Position numbers and translations under genes: made by a program | Notes under the pieces: model-generated | Databases searched by the model: none | Told to the model about the DNA's origin: nothing | The model's input: only the letters and a program-made list of their open reading frames with translations | Source of the DNA: Ianthella basta | Lineage: Eukaryota; Porifera; Demospongiae; Verongiida; Ianthellidae | Length of the DNA stretch: 64,000 nt | Direction: 5' to 3' | Assembly (NCBI GenBank): GCA_964019415.1 | Contig: OZ025886.1 | Coordinates: forward strand, 947,384 to 1,011,383 | Shown: positions 10,308-21,014 of the stretch, piece by piece | How positions within the stretch are numbered: the first letter of the stretch is position 1 | How the letters are laid out: the number at the start of each line of letters is the position of its first letter

Positions 10308-10944
10308 CTGCAGGGAATGTGGAGCAAAGTAATATGAAGCAATGCAAGCACTCATAATTTACGTATGCACACAGCATATGTAAGGTAATGTGAGTGTAGA
10401 TTAAAATGTGATTGACAGAAAGAGGTGATTACAAAAGAGTGCTTGCTTCATTCAGCAAGCGGCGAATATTCAAACTCAAACACTCTACACACCTACATAT
10501 GTATTTATACTAACAACTGGTATACTAGTGAATGGACTTACCCGAGCTGGAGCACTCGCTTCATTCAATATGTGACAGATATTCAAACAGTCAAATCAAA
10601 TACTATGAATACTTATCTTATTATAATAAACGTATCGCACATTTTTGTTGTCCGGGATAATCTCATTCAATTCTGGACCGAACTTCACGAAATGTGGTAG
10701 GATTACGAAGAGGCGTACTGCATGTGAGTAACCTCGCTGAGCCGAAATTTGGTTTAAGGTCGTTCCAACAGAGTTCTTGTCACTTTTACGGTCGCTGCCA
10801 TATCTATAGATAGGGAAATGATCGTGTTTGGTTGTGCAAGAACTCCCTCAATTTTTGGGGGCGCCAAAGGTGCCCCTATATTGTTTTCACTTTTAGGTAT
10901 TGGTATGGCTTCATGTTCGTAATGGACTATGTATATCAGTATGT
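10308..10944. other. Intron, no feature recognised
   Basis: Intron between EGF exons of copy 1, without recognised elements. Missing from copy 2. Confidence 0.5.
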
Positions 10945-10990
10945 ATGTGTATGTGCGTGTGTGTGTGCATGTGTGTGTGTGTGTGCGTGC

Positions 10991-11057
<67 letters not shown>
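10945..11057. repeat. (GT)n microsatellite in intron
   Basis: Long GT tract ending 10 bp from the donor side of the EGF exon at 11,068. Confidence 0.95.
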
Positions 11058-11058
<1 letters not shown>

Positions 11059-11067
11059 CAAACTAAC

Positions 11068-11190
11068 CAGTACAGCTCCTGTTGTCACTCAACAAAGTGA
11101 AACCAGTGGAGCAGTTACAAGTGAAGGAACCCTCTGTACTGATGCAGTTTTGTTGACAATTGTCAGTCATCATCATACACTCATCAATGT
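11068..11190 (-). CDS. EGF exon type A, receptor copy 1
   Basis: 123 nt, phase 1-1, with all six Cys (DIDEC..NCQQNC..CNC..SCTG). The corresponding exon of copy 3 is cut to about 28 bp at 59,823. Confidence 0.8.
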
Positions 11191-11608
11191 CTGCAGGGAA
11201 TGTGGAGCAAAAGAATATGAAGCAATATAATTACTGATACACAGTGAATGTAGAGGTACATACTATGTATACTAATGTACAGTACATACATAAGCTCTGA
11301 AACATGGTGTATGTAATTAGTTCCACATACATGTAACATGAGAGGAGAAGCAGATTTAACATGTTTAGGGTTCTTCTTTGAACATGTGGTCACAATTGGG
11401 TGGTGATAAATACTGTGAAGTGTGAATGCCAGGTGATTTGGTGTATGTGTGGTTGGCAACACAGGGCAGAGAATAGACTTTTGTACTCCATTGACACACA
11501 ACATTAAGGGTTGCAAACAGTGTACCTATGCATAAAAACAACTGAGATGGACTTACTTACCCGAGCAGCTCTGTAGGGTTGCAAATAATGTACCTGGGAT
11601 GCACCTAC
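11191..11608. other. Intron with a duplicated EGF exon end
   Basis: At about 11,562 the motif CGAGCAGCTCTGTAGGG repeats the end of the next EGF exon with its own GT donor; it is probably a short duplication and not a usable exon. Confidence 0.4.
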
Positions 11609-11734
11609 CTGAGCAGCTCTGTCCACCAGTATCCAGCTCATAGCCAGAGGAACAGTTACATGTAAAGGAGCCATTTGTATTGACACAGTTTCCATTTGGT
11701 GCACATGGGTTTGTCCCACTGCACTCATCAATGT
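11609..11734 (-). CDS. EGF exon type B, receptor copy 1
   Basis: 126 nt, phase 1-1, acceptor CCCTACAG and donor TCAG|GTAGGTGC. EGF module DIDECSGTNPC..NCVNTNGSFTCNC..SCSG, with the calcium-binding and hydroxylation patterns intact. Confidence 0.85.
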
Positions 11735-12575
11735 CTGTAGGGAGGATAATAGATAGCATGGGTTTGAAATGAGCAGTGTTGGTCAACACAAGAGCTACAA
11801 GTACGTACACTGCCCTGAGTGAATCTTGTCAAGAGATACTGGAGGTTACTATTGGACACTGAGCATTAAGCTTCTCTAAATAAATGGTCAGCTGATTTGT
11901 GTCCTACCACTACGTATGTATCACTGCTATTTATATTCATAAATTTCTTTTGAAACTCAATGCTCTTCTTGTTCATTCTCCCACAAATGAATGCATGGTT
12001 TGTCCTACCGCAATGGAAATGAGGTTAAGATAACAAAGAACCCACTTCCTCAGATTTCTAGCAGAGTGTACTTATCTGGACTTGGCTTTGAACTGTACTT
12101 TGACTGAATTCATTAGAGGTGGGTCAAACTGCACTGACGACAGCTACTCACTTTAGTCATTTCATAGGTACAAAGTAGCATTTTTGCTCAAAAACACAAA
12201 AGGCAGCCACTTCTCTCTTCTGGCTGTGTAGGCAGCTTTTCATGTGCAAATTCTTTTGCAAAAAAATATGTTTCTTCTGTGACATAGAAGTGTCACAAAC
12301 ATGGCTGAAGTCTCTTGTTGGTAACTCAAAATCAGGTACTGATGTGTCGAAAATATATACAAAATTGGAGCATGCAGAAATGGGTACGTACATAAGGCTA
12401 CTCATAGCAAAACACTTGGCCTGCTTGAGGTCTTAAACTTAGATTGAAGGAAAAGAGATGATTACCAAAGAGTGCTCACTTCATCCAACATGTGACTGAT
12501 ATTCAAAACAGTCAAAATCAAGCATTGTATGTACCAATGTATACTATAAACTGGTATACTAGTGGATGCACTTAC
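11735..12575. other. Intron, no feature recognised
   Basis: About 840 bp intron, highly conserved in copies 2 and 3 (32,852-33,684 and 60,701-61,565), with no recognised coding or structural element. Confidence 0.5.
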
Positions 12576-12701
12576 CTGAGCAGTTCTGCCAACCAGTATC
12601 CAGCTCATAGCCAGAGGAACAGTTACATGTAAAGGAACCATTTGTATTGACACAGTTTCCATTTGGTGCACATGGGTTTGTCCCACTGCACTCATCAATG
12701 T
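12576..12701 (-). pseudogene. EGF exon type B with lost splice acceptor, receptor copy 1
   Basis: The 126-nt exon codes an intact EGF module (HIDEC..), but the acceptor reads CCCTGC|ACATTGATG where copy 3 has CCCTGCAG|ACATTG: two bases (AG) are missing. The donor TCAG|GTAAGTGC is fine. The exon is probably skipped, and because it is phase 1-1 the frame survives. Confidence 0.75.
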
Positions 12702-12818
12702 GCAGGGAGGGCAACAGGAGGTTGTGACAAGTAGTAAAGTACATACATACTAGCGTTGGGTTGGTGGCCTACAGAGGAGTTGTACATCTGTATGTGTACA
12801 TGTGTGTATCAAACTAAC

Positions 12819-12941
12819 CAGCACAGCTCTTTTCGTCACTCAACAAAGTGAAACCAGAGAAGCAGCTACATGTGAAGGAACCCTCTGTATTGGTGCAGTT
12901 TTGTTCACAATTGTCAGTCATCATCATACACTCATCCATGT
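12819..12941 (-). CDS. EGF exon type A, receptor copy 1 (first in gene order)
   Basis: 123 nt, phase 1-1, reading DMDECMMMTDNCEQNC..CSC..SCAG with six Cys. Acceptor CCCTGCAG, donor GCTG|GTTAGTTTG. Confidence 0.85.
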
Positions 12942-13602
12942 CTGCAGGGAATGTGGAGCAACACACCACAAAACTAATGCAAGCTCTGATATGTACAAGT
13001 GGATGCAGTCGAAACATTCCCAGAAGTATCATGTTAGTTAGTTGTGTCATGATGTTACAGGGAAGGCTTTGTGCTACATTCAGCCTCCCTTTCTTGAGCA
13101 ACTTACTGGACTGCAGAGTAACATGAATGTATACATACTGCCTGTATGCAAAGCTACTATGTACACTAGTATAATATAAATTTCCTTTCAACTTAAAAGG
13201 AATTTAGGAATGTCCAGCAGTAAAAGCATAGAAACAAGCTACTCAGCACTACGATGTTCCTCATTTCTGTGGACTTCATTCGACATTCCTAATTCCCTTG
13301 TATTCAGACCCAAAATGTGTATGATTAATTTACTAGTTCCATGCATGTACAAGGAAATTTTGCACTTTGCCGGCTGTAAGTGTTAATTATACTTTGCTCA
13401 AATTGATGTGCATTCCCTAACATTAGTATATACTAAAGGAGAATCCCTCTGAGCTACAGTACTACTTCAGAAATGTTTCTCCTTGGACAGCCATTTGCCA
13501 GTGCTCAACATACAGCCTGTCTTCTGCTGCAAATTATCCAAATGTGCACAATTACATGTAGTCTGTTCTGCTTCTTGAAATGCCACATAATGTAAAAGGA
13601 AA
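12942..13602. other. Upstream of EGF cluster 1, no gene recognised
   Basis: Colinear with 34,051-34,702 and 61,934-62,567. A signal peptide exon would be expected in this direction, but I could not identify one. Confidence 0.45.
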
Positions 13603-13779
13603 AAGTAGTCCCTCTTTAGAGAGACTACCCTTAGAGACCAGTCAAAAACGATCTTTCAAAGGGGTGGTCTCTCAAAGGAAGTGTTGTGCATGTGTGTACG
13701 GTATGCATCTGTGACTAGCAAAGCTGATCTCATACACAGGACGGTCCTTCACCAGGGGGTCTCACAAAGGGGACTACTG
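13603..13779. mobile_element. Tc1/mariner-like MITE, copy 1
   Basis: TIRs of about 24 bp, (C)AGTAGTCCCTCTTTAGAG and its inverse ...GGGGACTACTG, with a TA at the right end. The best-preserved sister (62,568) is flanked by TA on both sides. Internally it has a second inverted pair around GGTCTCTCAAAGG. Confidence 0.7.
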
Positions 13780-14354
13780 TAAGTGGAATATGCTCGCTTA
13801 TAGTACAACGATATTTGCACTCTAAACACATGCATGCTCTAAATTGTGTATACACTCCAACTAACAATGATTGCCAGTAAATTTCTCGGCCTTCTCCAAA
13901 ATTGTATATCCCATACATACTGCTATAGCAATGAAGTACATATGTAGCTACAATTAACACAATAGGTGTGAGCTGTAATACAGGTGTCAGTAGTGCGCAT
14001 CCAGCCTTGCAACTTTGTACAACAAGAATATGTGGATGGTTATAAATTATGGTGATATAGCACATGAACAAGTGGCTGAACAATAGAGGAACCACAGACA
14101 TAAATTAACACTGATAGAAAGATTGATAGAGGTGGATAGAATATGAAATGCAGACTTAGGGGCAGATTGCAAGAGGGGGAGATTCGACATGGGGAAGACA
14201 TTGCTGCAGAGCTGGAAGAAAAGGTTATTAGAGGAGAAGGGTAGCAGTAGAACAACTACTGTCAGAGAAAGATTATCATGAAATTAATGTAGGCAGACCT
14301 GGATGCAGATAGAATACAGCATACCTCCCTTACTAAGGGCGCCTAAAATTCGGA
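13780..14354. other. Upstream region, no gene recognised
   Basis: Shared by all three units (34,884-35,460; 62,749-63,310). There are ORFs on the minus strand but no recognisable domain. Similarity to the other units stops at about 14,354 where the recombinase remnant begins. Confidence 0.45.
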
Positions 14355-14880
14355 CACTACATAATGCTTTGGGCAGCCTGCTGCCTCGGCTTTTTTGCCT
14401 TCTTACGGTCAGGAGAGATGACAGTACCAACAGTGAGCAGTTTTGATCCCAGTTGGCACTTGACTCCAAAAAACATTACGGTAGATAGTGTGCTGCATCC
14501 TACTCGCATCCAGGTTCTCATCAAGGGATCCAAAAACAGATCAGACGCACCTGGGCGTTAGGCTGTATGTAAGGAGGACGAACAATGATATTTGCCTAGT
14601 GGCAGCTATGCTGACTTATTTGGTGTGCCGGGGTGTGGATGATGGGCCGCTGTTCTGAGCAGAGGATGGTCAGCCACTCACTAGATGCAAACTGTTAAAT
14701 CTTCTCCGTTCGACATTGTCAGCAGCAGGCATCAACCCATGCCAGCAAGGTACTCTGGCCACCAATTTTGTATAGGTGCTGCAACAGCGGCAGCACACAG
14801 GGTAAACAATTCTACCATCCAGACTCTCGGACAATGGGCCAGTGGGTCATTTCTACGGTATATGTGACAGTCGAGGTTAG
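14355..14880 (+). pseudogene. DIRS-like tyrosine recombinase, catalytic half, decayed
   Basis: Pieces in shifted frames match the C-terminal half of DIRS/Ngaro-type tyrosine recombinases: CLGFFAFLRSGEMTVP, DPSWHLTPKNITVDS, DICLVAAMLTYLVCRG, then YSGHQFCIGAATAAA and TIQTLGQWASGSFLRYM. The H-x-x-R motif reads HQFC, so the catalytic Arg is changed to Cys, while the final Tyr remains. There is an internal stop near 14,656 and at least one frameshift, so this is a dead copy. Confidence 0.7.
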
Positions 14881-15058
14881 AAATAAAAAATTAGGTCACA
14901 CAACCGAAAATGCGATTATTGCATTAATGTGTAGAATGGCCCTTAAGCTAACTGTGTACCAAGCGCTAGAGCTGAACTCCTCTCCGCAAAGGAGATATGG
15001 CCTGTAGAAGATCATTACGTGGCACAATTTGACATTCTGAATATTAATGAAGGCAAAA

Positions 15059-15470
15059 AATGGCCGCCGGAAGACGACCGGTGTGTATTTTGTCAAATTT
15101 CAGGCATTTGCTCCACTGCATCCACGGTTACAACGCTGTTCCATCCCTTCTATGCCTTCCTCTTTTGTTGCTGAGCTTACTGAGCTTGATATACTTCTCT
15201 ACAGTGTGTGCGATAGGCCATAATCCCGACTTCCCCGCGAAGAAATTCTCCAGTCGGGGATGTTTTCTTCCTTGCGGCGACCTTGACACCAGATCAGTGA
15301 GATTCTGCGTTGTACTAACGACCACGTCAGTAGTGCAGGGAGTGCTGCAGACGGTTTCCGAAGCCTTAAACTCGCTGATATGCGGCGACTCTACCGACAT
15401 GACTGCAAATTCGAAACTTGTTCTCCGCGGTGCAAGCTCGTACGGCTTTCAAATAAACACTGATAGGTAG
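15059..15470. other. Unique GC-rich patch with overlapping ORFs
   Basis: ORFs on both strands overlap here (plus 15,060-15,470; minus 15,128-15,400). The minus one reads as a hydrophilic 90-residue peptide, the more protein-like of the two. The segment has no counterpart in unit 2. ATGGCCGCCGGAAG at 15,059 resembles promoter-type YY1/ETS motifs. I recognise no family. Confidence 0.25.
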
Positions 15471-16182
15471 CTAAAGGATTCCCAAACACGTTCGTATTAG
15501 CCAATCATAGGCACGATGCACCATTCCCGCTGCATTCGGTCACGAATCTTTTGATACCATTTTCTGAAAACTTACGCGTTGCGTAAGTTTTGATTTCTAT
15601 ACTCGACTGCCACATATTCGGATTCCCCAACACAAACTGGCTCAGTTATTTGCTACCTTGGGTCAGTCGGGACACCAGTAACACTTACGTGTCACCGACT
15701 TGTTTAACACTGCTCTCTTGTACTTACACATGATTGTATGCATGGTGATGCCTTTTTGGGTACAGTATCAGTAAATAGCACGTTGTTAGTTAATTTGTTT
15801 CAGAGATGTGTTACGTGGTGGCATTGTAACAGGTTTTCAGCGCAATGTATTTTGTGTTGAAGGTCCCAGTTGGGTTCTTTGTAGGGTGCTCGTAGTGAAT
15901 TGGTTGTGTTCATTAATATCTTCAGCAATGGTACATCAGTAACTGGGTAGCATCAATTGTATTTATTCTAGGTTTAGGATATAGACATAGGTAACATTAT
16001 ATAGATACATATAGAGCATTGTAATAATACAACAACAACTTTGGGGGAAAAATCGCTTAACTGATTATTTTGAGGTTTGGGGGTCCTCTAAAGTTATGGG
16101 AATTAGTGACGATCACATGGCAAGCATGTACTAAGCGAATGACCGAATAGGGCAGAGCCTAAGCTGCCTGAGCAGAGCCTTG
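15471..16182. other. Intergenic, partly shared with unit 2
   Basis: From about 15,770 it is colinear with 37,190-37,612. A perfect 10-bp inverted repeat (AAACTTACGC/GCGTAAGTTT) lies near 15,568-15,590. No gene recognised. Confidence 0.45.
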
Positions 16183-16466
16183 GTTGCCTGCGACAACCCT
16201 CACAGCAAGGCCTTGGTTGCCCACGGCAACCCTAGCAGTACGGTCTTGGTTGCCCGTGGCAACTCTCACAGTAAGGTCTTGGTTGCCCGTGGCAACTCTC
16301 ACAGTAAGGTCTTGGTTGCCCGTGGCAACTCTCACAGTAAAGTCTTGGTTGCCCGCGGCAACCCTCACAGTAAGACCTTAAGCTTGGCTGCCCGTGGCAA
16401 TCCTCGCAGTGAGGCCTTGGTTGCCCGCGGCAACTGTAGCTGTAAGATGTCAGTGCCCATGGCAAC
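16183..16466. repeat. Minisatellite of X-box-like palindromes, 9 units
   Basis: Nine repeats of about 33 bp, each with GTTGCC-N3-GGCAAC (variants GTTGCCCGTGGCAAC, GTTGCCCGCGGCAAC, GTTGCCCACGGCAAC; the first and last are degenerate). The palindrome fits the known RFX-factor X-box consensus GTNRCC-N(0-3)-RGYAAC. As the unit is a multiple of three, it leaves ORFs on both strands that are probably not coding. Unit 2 has a four-repeat version at 37,613. Confidence 0.85.
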
Positions 16467-17090
16467 TACCACGGGAAGGTAAGTTGCAAATCATAGGTTG
16501 ACAGGGGCACCTGGACACAGCATGGGTTGGCAGGCAAGATCAACCTTTAAGAGTATGGTGGGTGGACTTACTACCTTCACCTACCAAGCGGTTTGGAGGA
16601 AACAGCCATCTCCTCCCAACGTGTGACTGACGTGCCCTTGGACTATTTGCCAAACGATATAGGTGTAGGTTAGGCCTTAAGGGGAGAATAGGTTCAGGTC
16701 TTATCAATACTCAAGGACACAGCAAGGGGTTACATATATTTAGACTCTGTCTGTGTGTATTGCTTGTCTGCTTGCTTGCCTACATCTGAGTTGTGAAACT
16801 GAAGTGACCATTATTCAGTGATCACCACAGATATAGCTAGTACATGAAACATAAGCCATTCGTGTTCTTGCGAAGGAGCTGGAGAGGCTACAAGAGATGA
16901 GTTTAACAGTTTTGTAGGAACTAGAGAAGGAAAATATGTAGCTAGCTATTTAAGGTGGAGTGCTGGAGATTAGAAACAGGAGGGACAGGAGTTTAGAGTT
17001 TCTTCATATACAAGACAAGATGGAGTGGGGACAACTACATGAGTATACACTTGGTAGAAAGTGAGGAGCTTTAGCTACATACATACATAC
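16467..17090. other. Intergenic, shared with unit 2
   Basis: Colinear with 37,726-38,800, where unit 2 has extra sequence. No feature recognised. Confidence 0.45.
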
Positions 17091-17470
17091 TAGTACTTGT
17101 ATAGCGCGCTGCAGGCCAATGCAGGACTGCCAGCTGCAGCCCTCAACTGGCAGACAGGTCAGTATAGTTCATAGACCATCTCTAATGCCACCTCATAGGG
17201 CCTTACCTCCCATTGATCCGCTTCCGGGGAAAGAACCTGATAGGCCTCCATTAATCAGTATGGCCAACACCATTGCAGAGTAGCATGCAGCAAATCTGGC
17301 TGTAGTGCCAGTCCTCTCCATAATGGAACCCACAGCGCTACTATCAAGTTCAGCCTGAGGTGAGTAAAGAATAGTGAAGCTCTATCCGCTATTAATATAG
17401 GGCTTTCAAATTGGTTACATGTTTTGAATTCCAGCTGCATGCCGTGAGCTCATGCAGCGAATCGCTGATG
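17091..17470. repeat. Dispersed repeat, possibly a retroelement gag-like fragment
   Basis: A motif beginning ACTTGTATAGCGCGCTGCAG recurs at 36,797 and 40,262. The plus strand reads RPPLISMANTIAE and then LAVVPVLSIMEPTALLSSSA with in-frame stops, so it looks like a decayed coding segment. Its nearness to DIRS-like remnants suggests the same source, but I cannot show that. Confidence 0.35.
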
Positions 17471-18300
17471 CAATGAAGGGGACTACAGACAGTTAATTAC
17501 ACTAGGAAGGCTAATTATACGTCTATAGATAATCACACTAGCTAGGAAGCAATCATTGCCCAGCTTAGCGAGGCTCTTAATCCGGGGGTGCGGGCTCGCT
17601 TAGCGTTTGTATGCTGGCGGCGGTCAGCCTGGGCACGGTCCGCATCCAGTTGCGATCGGCAACCGGCCGGTACAGCAGGGGCGGCAAAGGGTCACGGCTT
17701 ACTCTTGTTACCTAGGCCTTTCCAATGACCCAGCCATCGTCCTCAGTGGGTGCCGCACCCCTAGCCGGGCCTTCTTTCACAGGAGCCCAGACAAGACACA
17801 GCTGCGGATCCTTCCATGCAATGCGTGCGGCCACGGAGGTTTCCATTTTCTGGACTCCCTATGCTGGCCCGGGTATATAACATAACATAACTGCACCATC
17901 GGCTCGGACACCGGGCCGCCAGTCAAGGAGGGCCAGCAGGACAGTCCTGGGGTCACAATTACTACAGACTTGCCTCGAACGCAAACGTGCCCTAACTAGA
18001 GACGGAGTGCAGAGGAGCAGACAACCACAACTGCAAGACCACTACTCCTCACATGTAACTCATGTAACTCATGTAACTCATGAAACTTAGCTACCTTTCT
18101 GCAGTGGTCTCCAGCCTGCACTCATAGGCATGCACTCCTTGCAAAGCTTGCATGCAGCTTCGCGAGCGATGAAGCCTTGCCAATTGTGCCTTTACTGGCC
18201 GGCATCAACCCTTAGCCTCATCCCTAGCTCCTTGAGGGGCCAGCTGTGACGGACGAGCGAGAAGATGCTGCATGCAGCACACAAGCGCTGCCTAACTAGA
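17471..18300. other. GC-rich decayed coding-like block
   Basis: Colinear with 40,600-41,400. The plus strand reads LSEALNPGVRARLAFV and, after a frameshift, LPCNACGHGGFHFL. It looks like an old retroelement or gene fragment. I recognise no family. Confidence 0.3.
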
Positions 18301-20066
18301 GACAGAGTTCGGCTGTGCTGACAAAGAAAACTAGAGGGTTCTGCTGTTGATAGTTACGCAGTTAGCTAGCCTTGGGTGTGGCCATGCGAGTAAGTTGAAC
18401 AGACCTGCACTCATTGACATGTACGCACTCCCTGCACAACATGCAGCTGGGAGAGCCAAGATACCCAGCCCAATATGCCTTTGCTGGCGGCTCCCCAGTC
18501 TCATCCCACCTTGAGGGGCCAGCTGTGGGAGAACAGCAGGTGCTATGTACTGCACATGCGCAAACTCTAGCCCAGGAAAGACAACGCATGCAGACATTGG
18601 GCTGGCCTATTACAACAAACAGAGTCTGTAAAGTTTTTATAGCATTTGTCCAAGTGTTCTATATCTGCAAGTGCATGCATGGAGATGACAGCAATGAAGC
18701 TGAGTCGAAAGTCTTGCAATAGAGTTTTGGCGCCTAGCCCTGTTTGTCTCTGATCTGCGATCAGAGAAATAGAAGAGACTCACTTTCACACACCGACAAC
18801 CACATGAATGCACATACAGACAGAGAACCTTGCGTGTATATGAATTATACATATATGAGTGGCAAAGTCAGGGGTCGCACCTCACGATGAACAAGAAGAG
18901 TGGATGTCTCGGCACTCTGTTAAGTGGGAGATGAGCAGCACGGCGCGCTAGGACAGGAGCTTCAGAGGAAGAAGAGACAGGGCGTCGGCTGTGACGATGC
19001 CTGGTGGAGTAATAGCTGTGGCGCTCTTCCTAACCGCGACGGCACCACCCTGGAATTTGTAGCTATAGCGTACAAAGAACCTACAGAATATTCCTAAAAA
19101 TTATAGCACATGACTCAGGTAGGTATAGAACCATGCAGGTTAGGAGCATGTTTAAGAGTGGAATGCCGCCTATATTACACGGCAGGCAGTCGTGAAGCTT
19201 CACACCACTACGTACCTTCAGAACACCAGGTCCAGCATCATGTAGGCCCAGTGGGAGTTGAGAGAAAGCAGCAGTGACTGCCACAGCCGCTCCATTTCAC
19301 TCGTTCACTTAGCTGGAGCGTTCGATCTTCAGCTTACAGCAGTTCGCCTACCGGTCAACGAACGAGCAGCTGCTGTACGAGCGTGACTCCCATCGGATCC
19401 GAGGAAGTTCTCGATGATTGCGCAATAATAAAATGGCGGGGTAGCCGAATAATGTGCAAGAAGCTTAAGATTGTAATTATTGCACACAGCAAGCAAAATT
19501 GGCGTTTCTATAAGCACATGCCATACTGAAAGTAAAGGCATACTTGAAACCATGATGTTTTACTTGAGGAAGCAGCAAAAAGTACTTACAAATTGTAGTA
19601 ATTCTTAATCTTTGTCCATTTCGTTAGAGGCTTCAAGTGGTGGGATATTCTTACTCAAATGTAGGTCATATTCCATGTTTTCTAGAAATGCAGAGGTACA
19701 AGACTGCAGCGCACACATGTTTTATTACATAGGAATCCACTCAGCCAGTCAACAGTTCATGCACACATGTAAATATGTATAGCTATAGCTACTATGAACG
19801 TAGCTACTATTCAAGGAGGAAAGTTTAGAATTACACACTCAGCACTAGCACCTTCAGCACTGTGCCAGCCTGAACGATGATCCCACCACATGGACTGTCT
19901 GACAGCATGTTGAAGCAGTAGCTATAGATTGCTGTTACTCCAAGCTCCCCGCTTAGCTATTAGCTAGCTACTTTTCTACTCAGCTGCAGGATGTAGAACA
20001 CAGTCATGGGTAAGCAGGGCCATGGACACTTGGGGCATGCAAGTTGCAAAGCCAAAGTACTACTAC
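18301..20066. other. Intergenic block almost identical in unit 2
   Basis: Colinear with 41,400-42,338 and 46,806-47,660. About 300 bp around 18,780-19,080 differ from unit 2 by only one or two bases. No gene recognised. ATAATAAAATGGCGGGG near 19,425 resembles a YY1-type element. Confidence 0.45.
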
Positions 20067-20190
20067 ACTACACCCACAGGGGTGCTAAGGGGCTAACCAT
20101 AACACCCCTGTGGGAGTGGTGGCAACACCCCACATTGTTTTGTGTTTGTGGGGTGTTGTGGTATATAACACCCCAGTTTTACAGTGTGTA
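20067..20190. repeat. Short inverted-repeat cluster
   Basis: CCCACAGGGGTG pairs with CACCCCTGTGGG, and ACACCCCAC with GTGGGGTGT. It could be a worn MITE. The unit 2 copy (about 47,675-47,800) has a 5-bp change in one arm. Confidence 0.45.
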
Positions 20191-20209
20191 ATGTGCGCAT
20201 ACATACATA

Positions 20210-20371
20210 CAGCGGATTTATGCAACCTTGCAACAGTTCCCGCACCATGGGCAGTCGTTACCTAGGATACGGACTGGTACTGTACACACCTATTATATGT
20301 GGCCCTGTTCGTATCCTAGTTAACGACTACCCAGGTATGGGAACTGTTGCAAGGTTGTATAAACCCCGCTG
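20210..20371. mobile_element. 162-bp Tc1/mariner-like MITE, unit 1
   Basis: TIRs of about 60 bp starting CAGCGG and ending CCGCTG, flanked by TA. The arms contain GCAACCTTGCAACAGTTCCC and AGTCGTTACCTAGGATACG. The sister copy at 47,815 has the same length. Confidence 0.85.
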
Positions 20372-20513
20372 TACACGCATACAATAATCATTTGCCAAAC
20401 ATGAAACACTAGCAGGGCGCCCGCCTCGGCGGGCTTCTGCTACGGCGAGTCGCACAACAGAGAGTCGGCCCCAGCCAGTTTTGACGTATGTGAGCTGGTA
20501 GCAACGGAAGGTA

Positions 20514-20749
20514 AGGTAAACCGGGGTAATTCCGACACTATTTCAGAGCGGGGTAATTCCGTCGTGTGAGTCTGCCACTACTTATCGAGAAAGAGCGTGC
20601 TCACACCAGTTTAGGTTAAGACAGTGCAGTGGATTGGTTGTAAAACAGCGGTGTTGTGGTGAGCTAAAAGCCCACTGCCAAGGAACAAGAGTCGAGACAA
20701 ACCCCTAGTGACGGAATTACCCTAGTGACGAAATTACCCCGGTTTACCT
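20514..20749. mobile_element. 236-bp TA-flanked MITE, private to unit 1
   Basis: TIRs AGGTAAACCGGGGTAATTCC... with a second GGGTAATTCCGTC-type repeat just inside each end. It is flanked by TA, and the empty site GGAAGGTAGCTG is seen at 48,111-48,120 in unit 2. Confidence 0.85.
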
Positions 20750-21014
20750 TAGCTACTCTATAATAACGACGGCCGAGTTTAAAGTCGATCGTTGAACGAC
20801 AGCGAATCAAACCGTCCGACAACCGAAAGTCAAGGGAGCGATAATTAATAAAATGGCCGTCAGCCGTGAACGAAAAACCGAAAATAGAAGGATATCTCTT
20901 CAAGAACTGCAAAACGGGCGATTTCAACCCGCGGAGGACACTCGCGGAACCCCACATTATAATCCCTGAGAGTTTGGTACATGTATATGCCTGCCTGGTA
21001 TATGATGTGCGATA

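Larger units (their letters stand above)
3540..12941 (-). pseudogene. EGF/Ig/FN3 receptor gene, copy 1 (span; probably truncated product)
   Basis: Gene span on the minus strand. Exon order from its 5' side: EGF at 12,819, 12,576, 11,609, 11,068, 10,185 and 9,943; FN3 at 7,242; Ig at 6,469; FN3 at 6,065; Ig at 5,357; broken FN3 at 5,187; juxtamembrane at 4,261 and 4,079; TM at 3,827; possible tail at 3,540. Two defects are visible: the 12,576 EGF exon lacks its acceptor AG (skipping keeps the frame because it is phase 1-1), and the third FN3 exon has lost its acceptor. The likely outcome is a secreted EGF-FN3-Ig-FN3-Ig protein or a pseudogene. No signal peptide exon was found. Confidence 0.65.

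Noticed and set aside
11560..11575. Possible 9-nt micro-exon near the type B EGF exon
   Set aside because: It repeats the end of the adjacent exon with a donor, but has no proper acceptor distance and would add no meaningful residues.
16183..16466. CRISPR-like array (regular palindromic repeats)
   Set aside because: Spacers are not unique (they are near-identical), and the context is an intron-rich animal genome.
16159..16482. ORFs on both strands across the X-box minisatellite (VLVARGNSHSK-type repeats)
   Set aside because: The 33-bp unit keeps any frame open; there is no start context or conservation beyond the repeat.
18997..19062. Signal-peptide-like mini-ORF MPGGVIAVALFLTATAPPWN, identical in unit 2
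   Set aside because: It ends at once in a stop with no donor site, and lies on the plus strand opposite to the receptor genes. The identity is explained by the general near-identity of the block.
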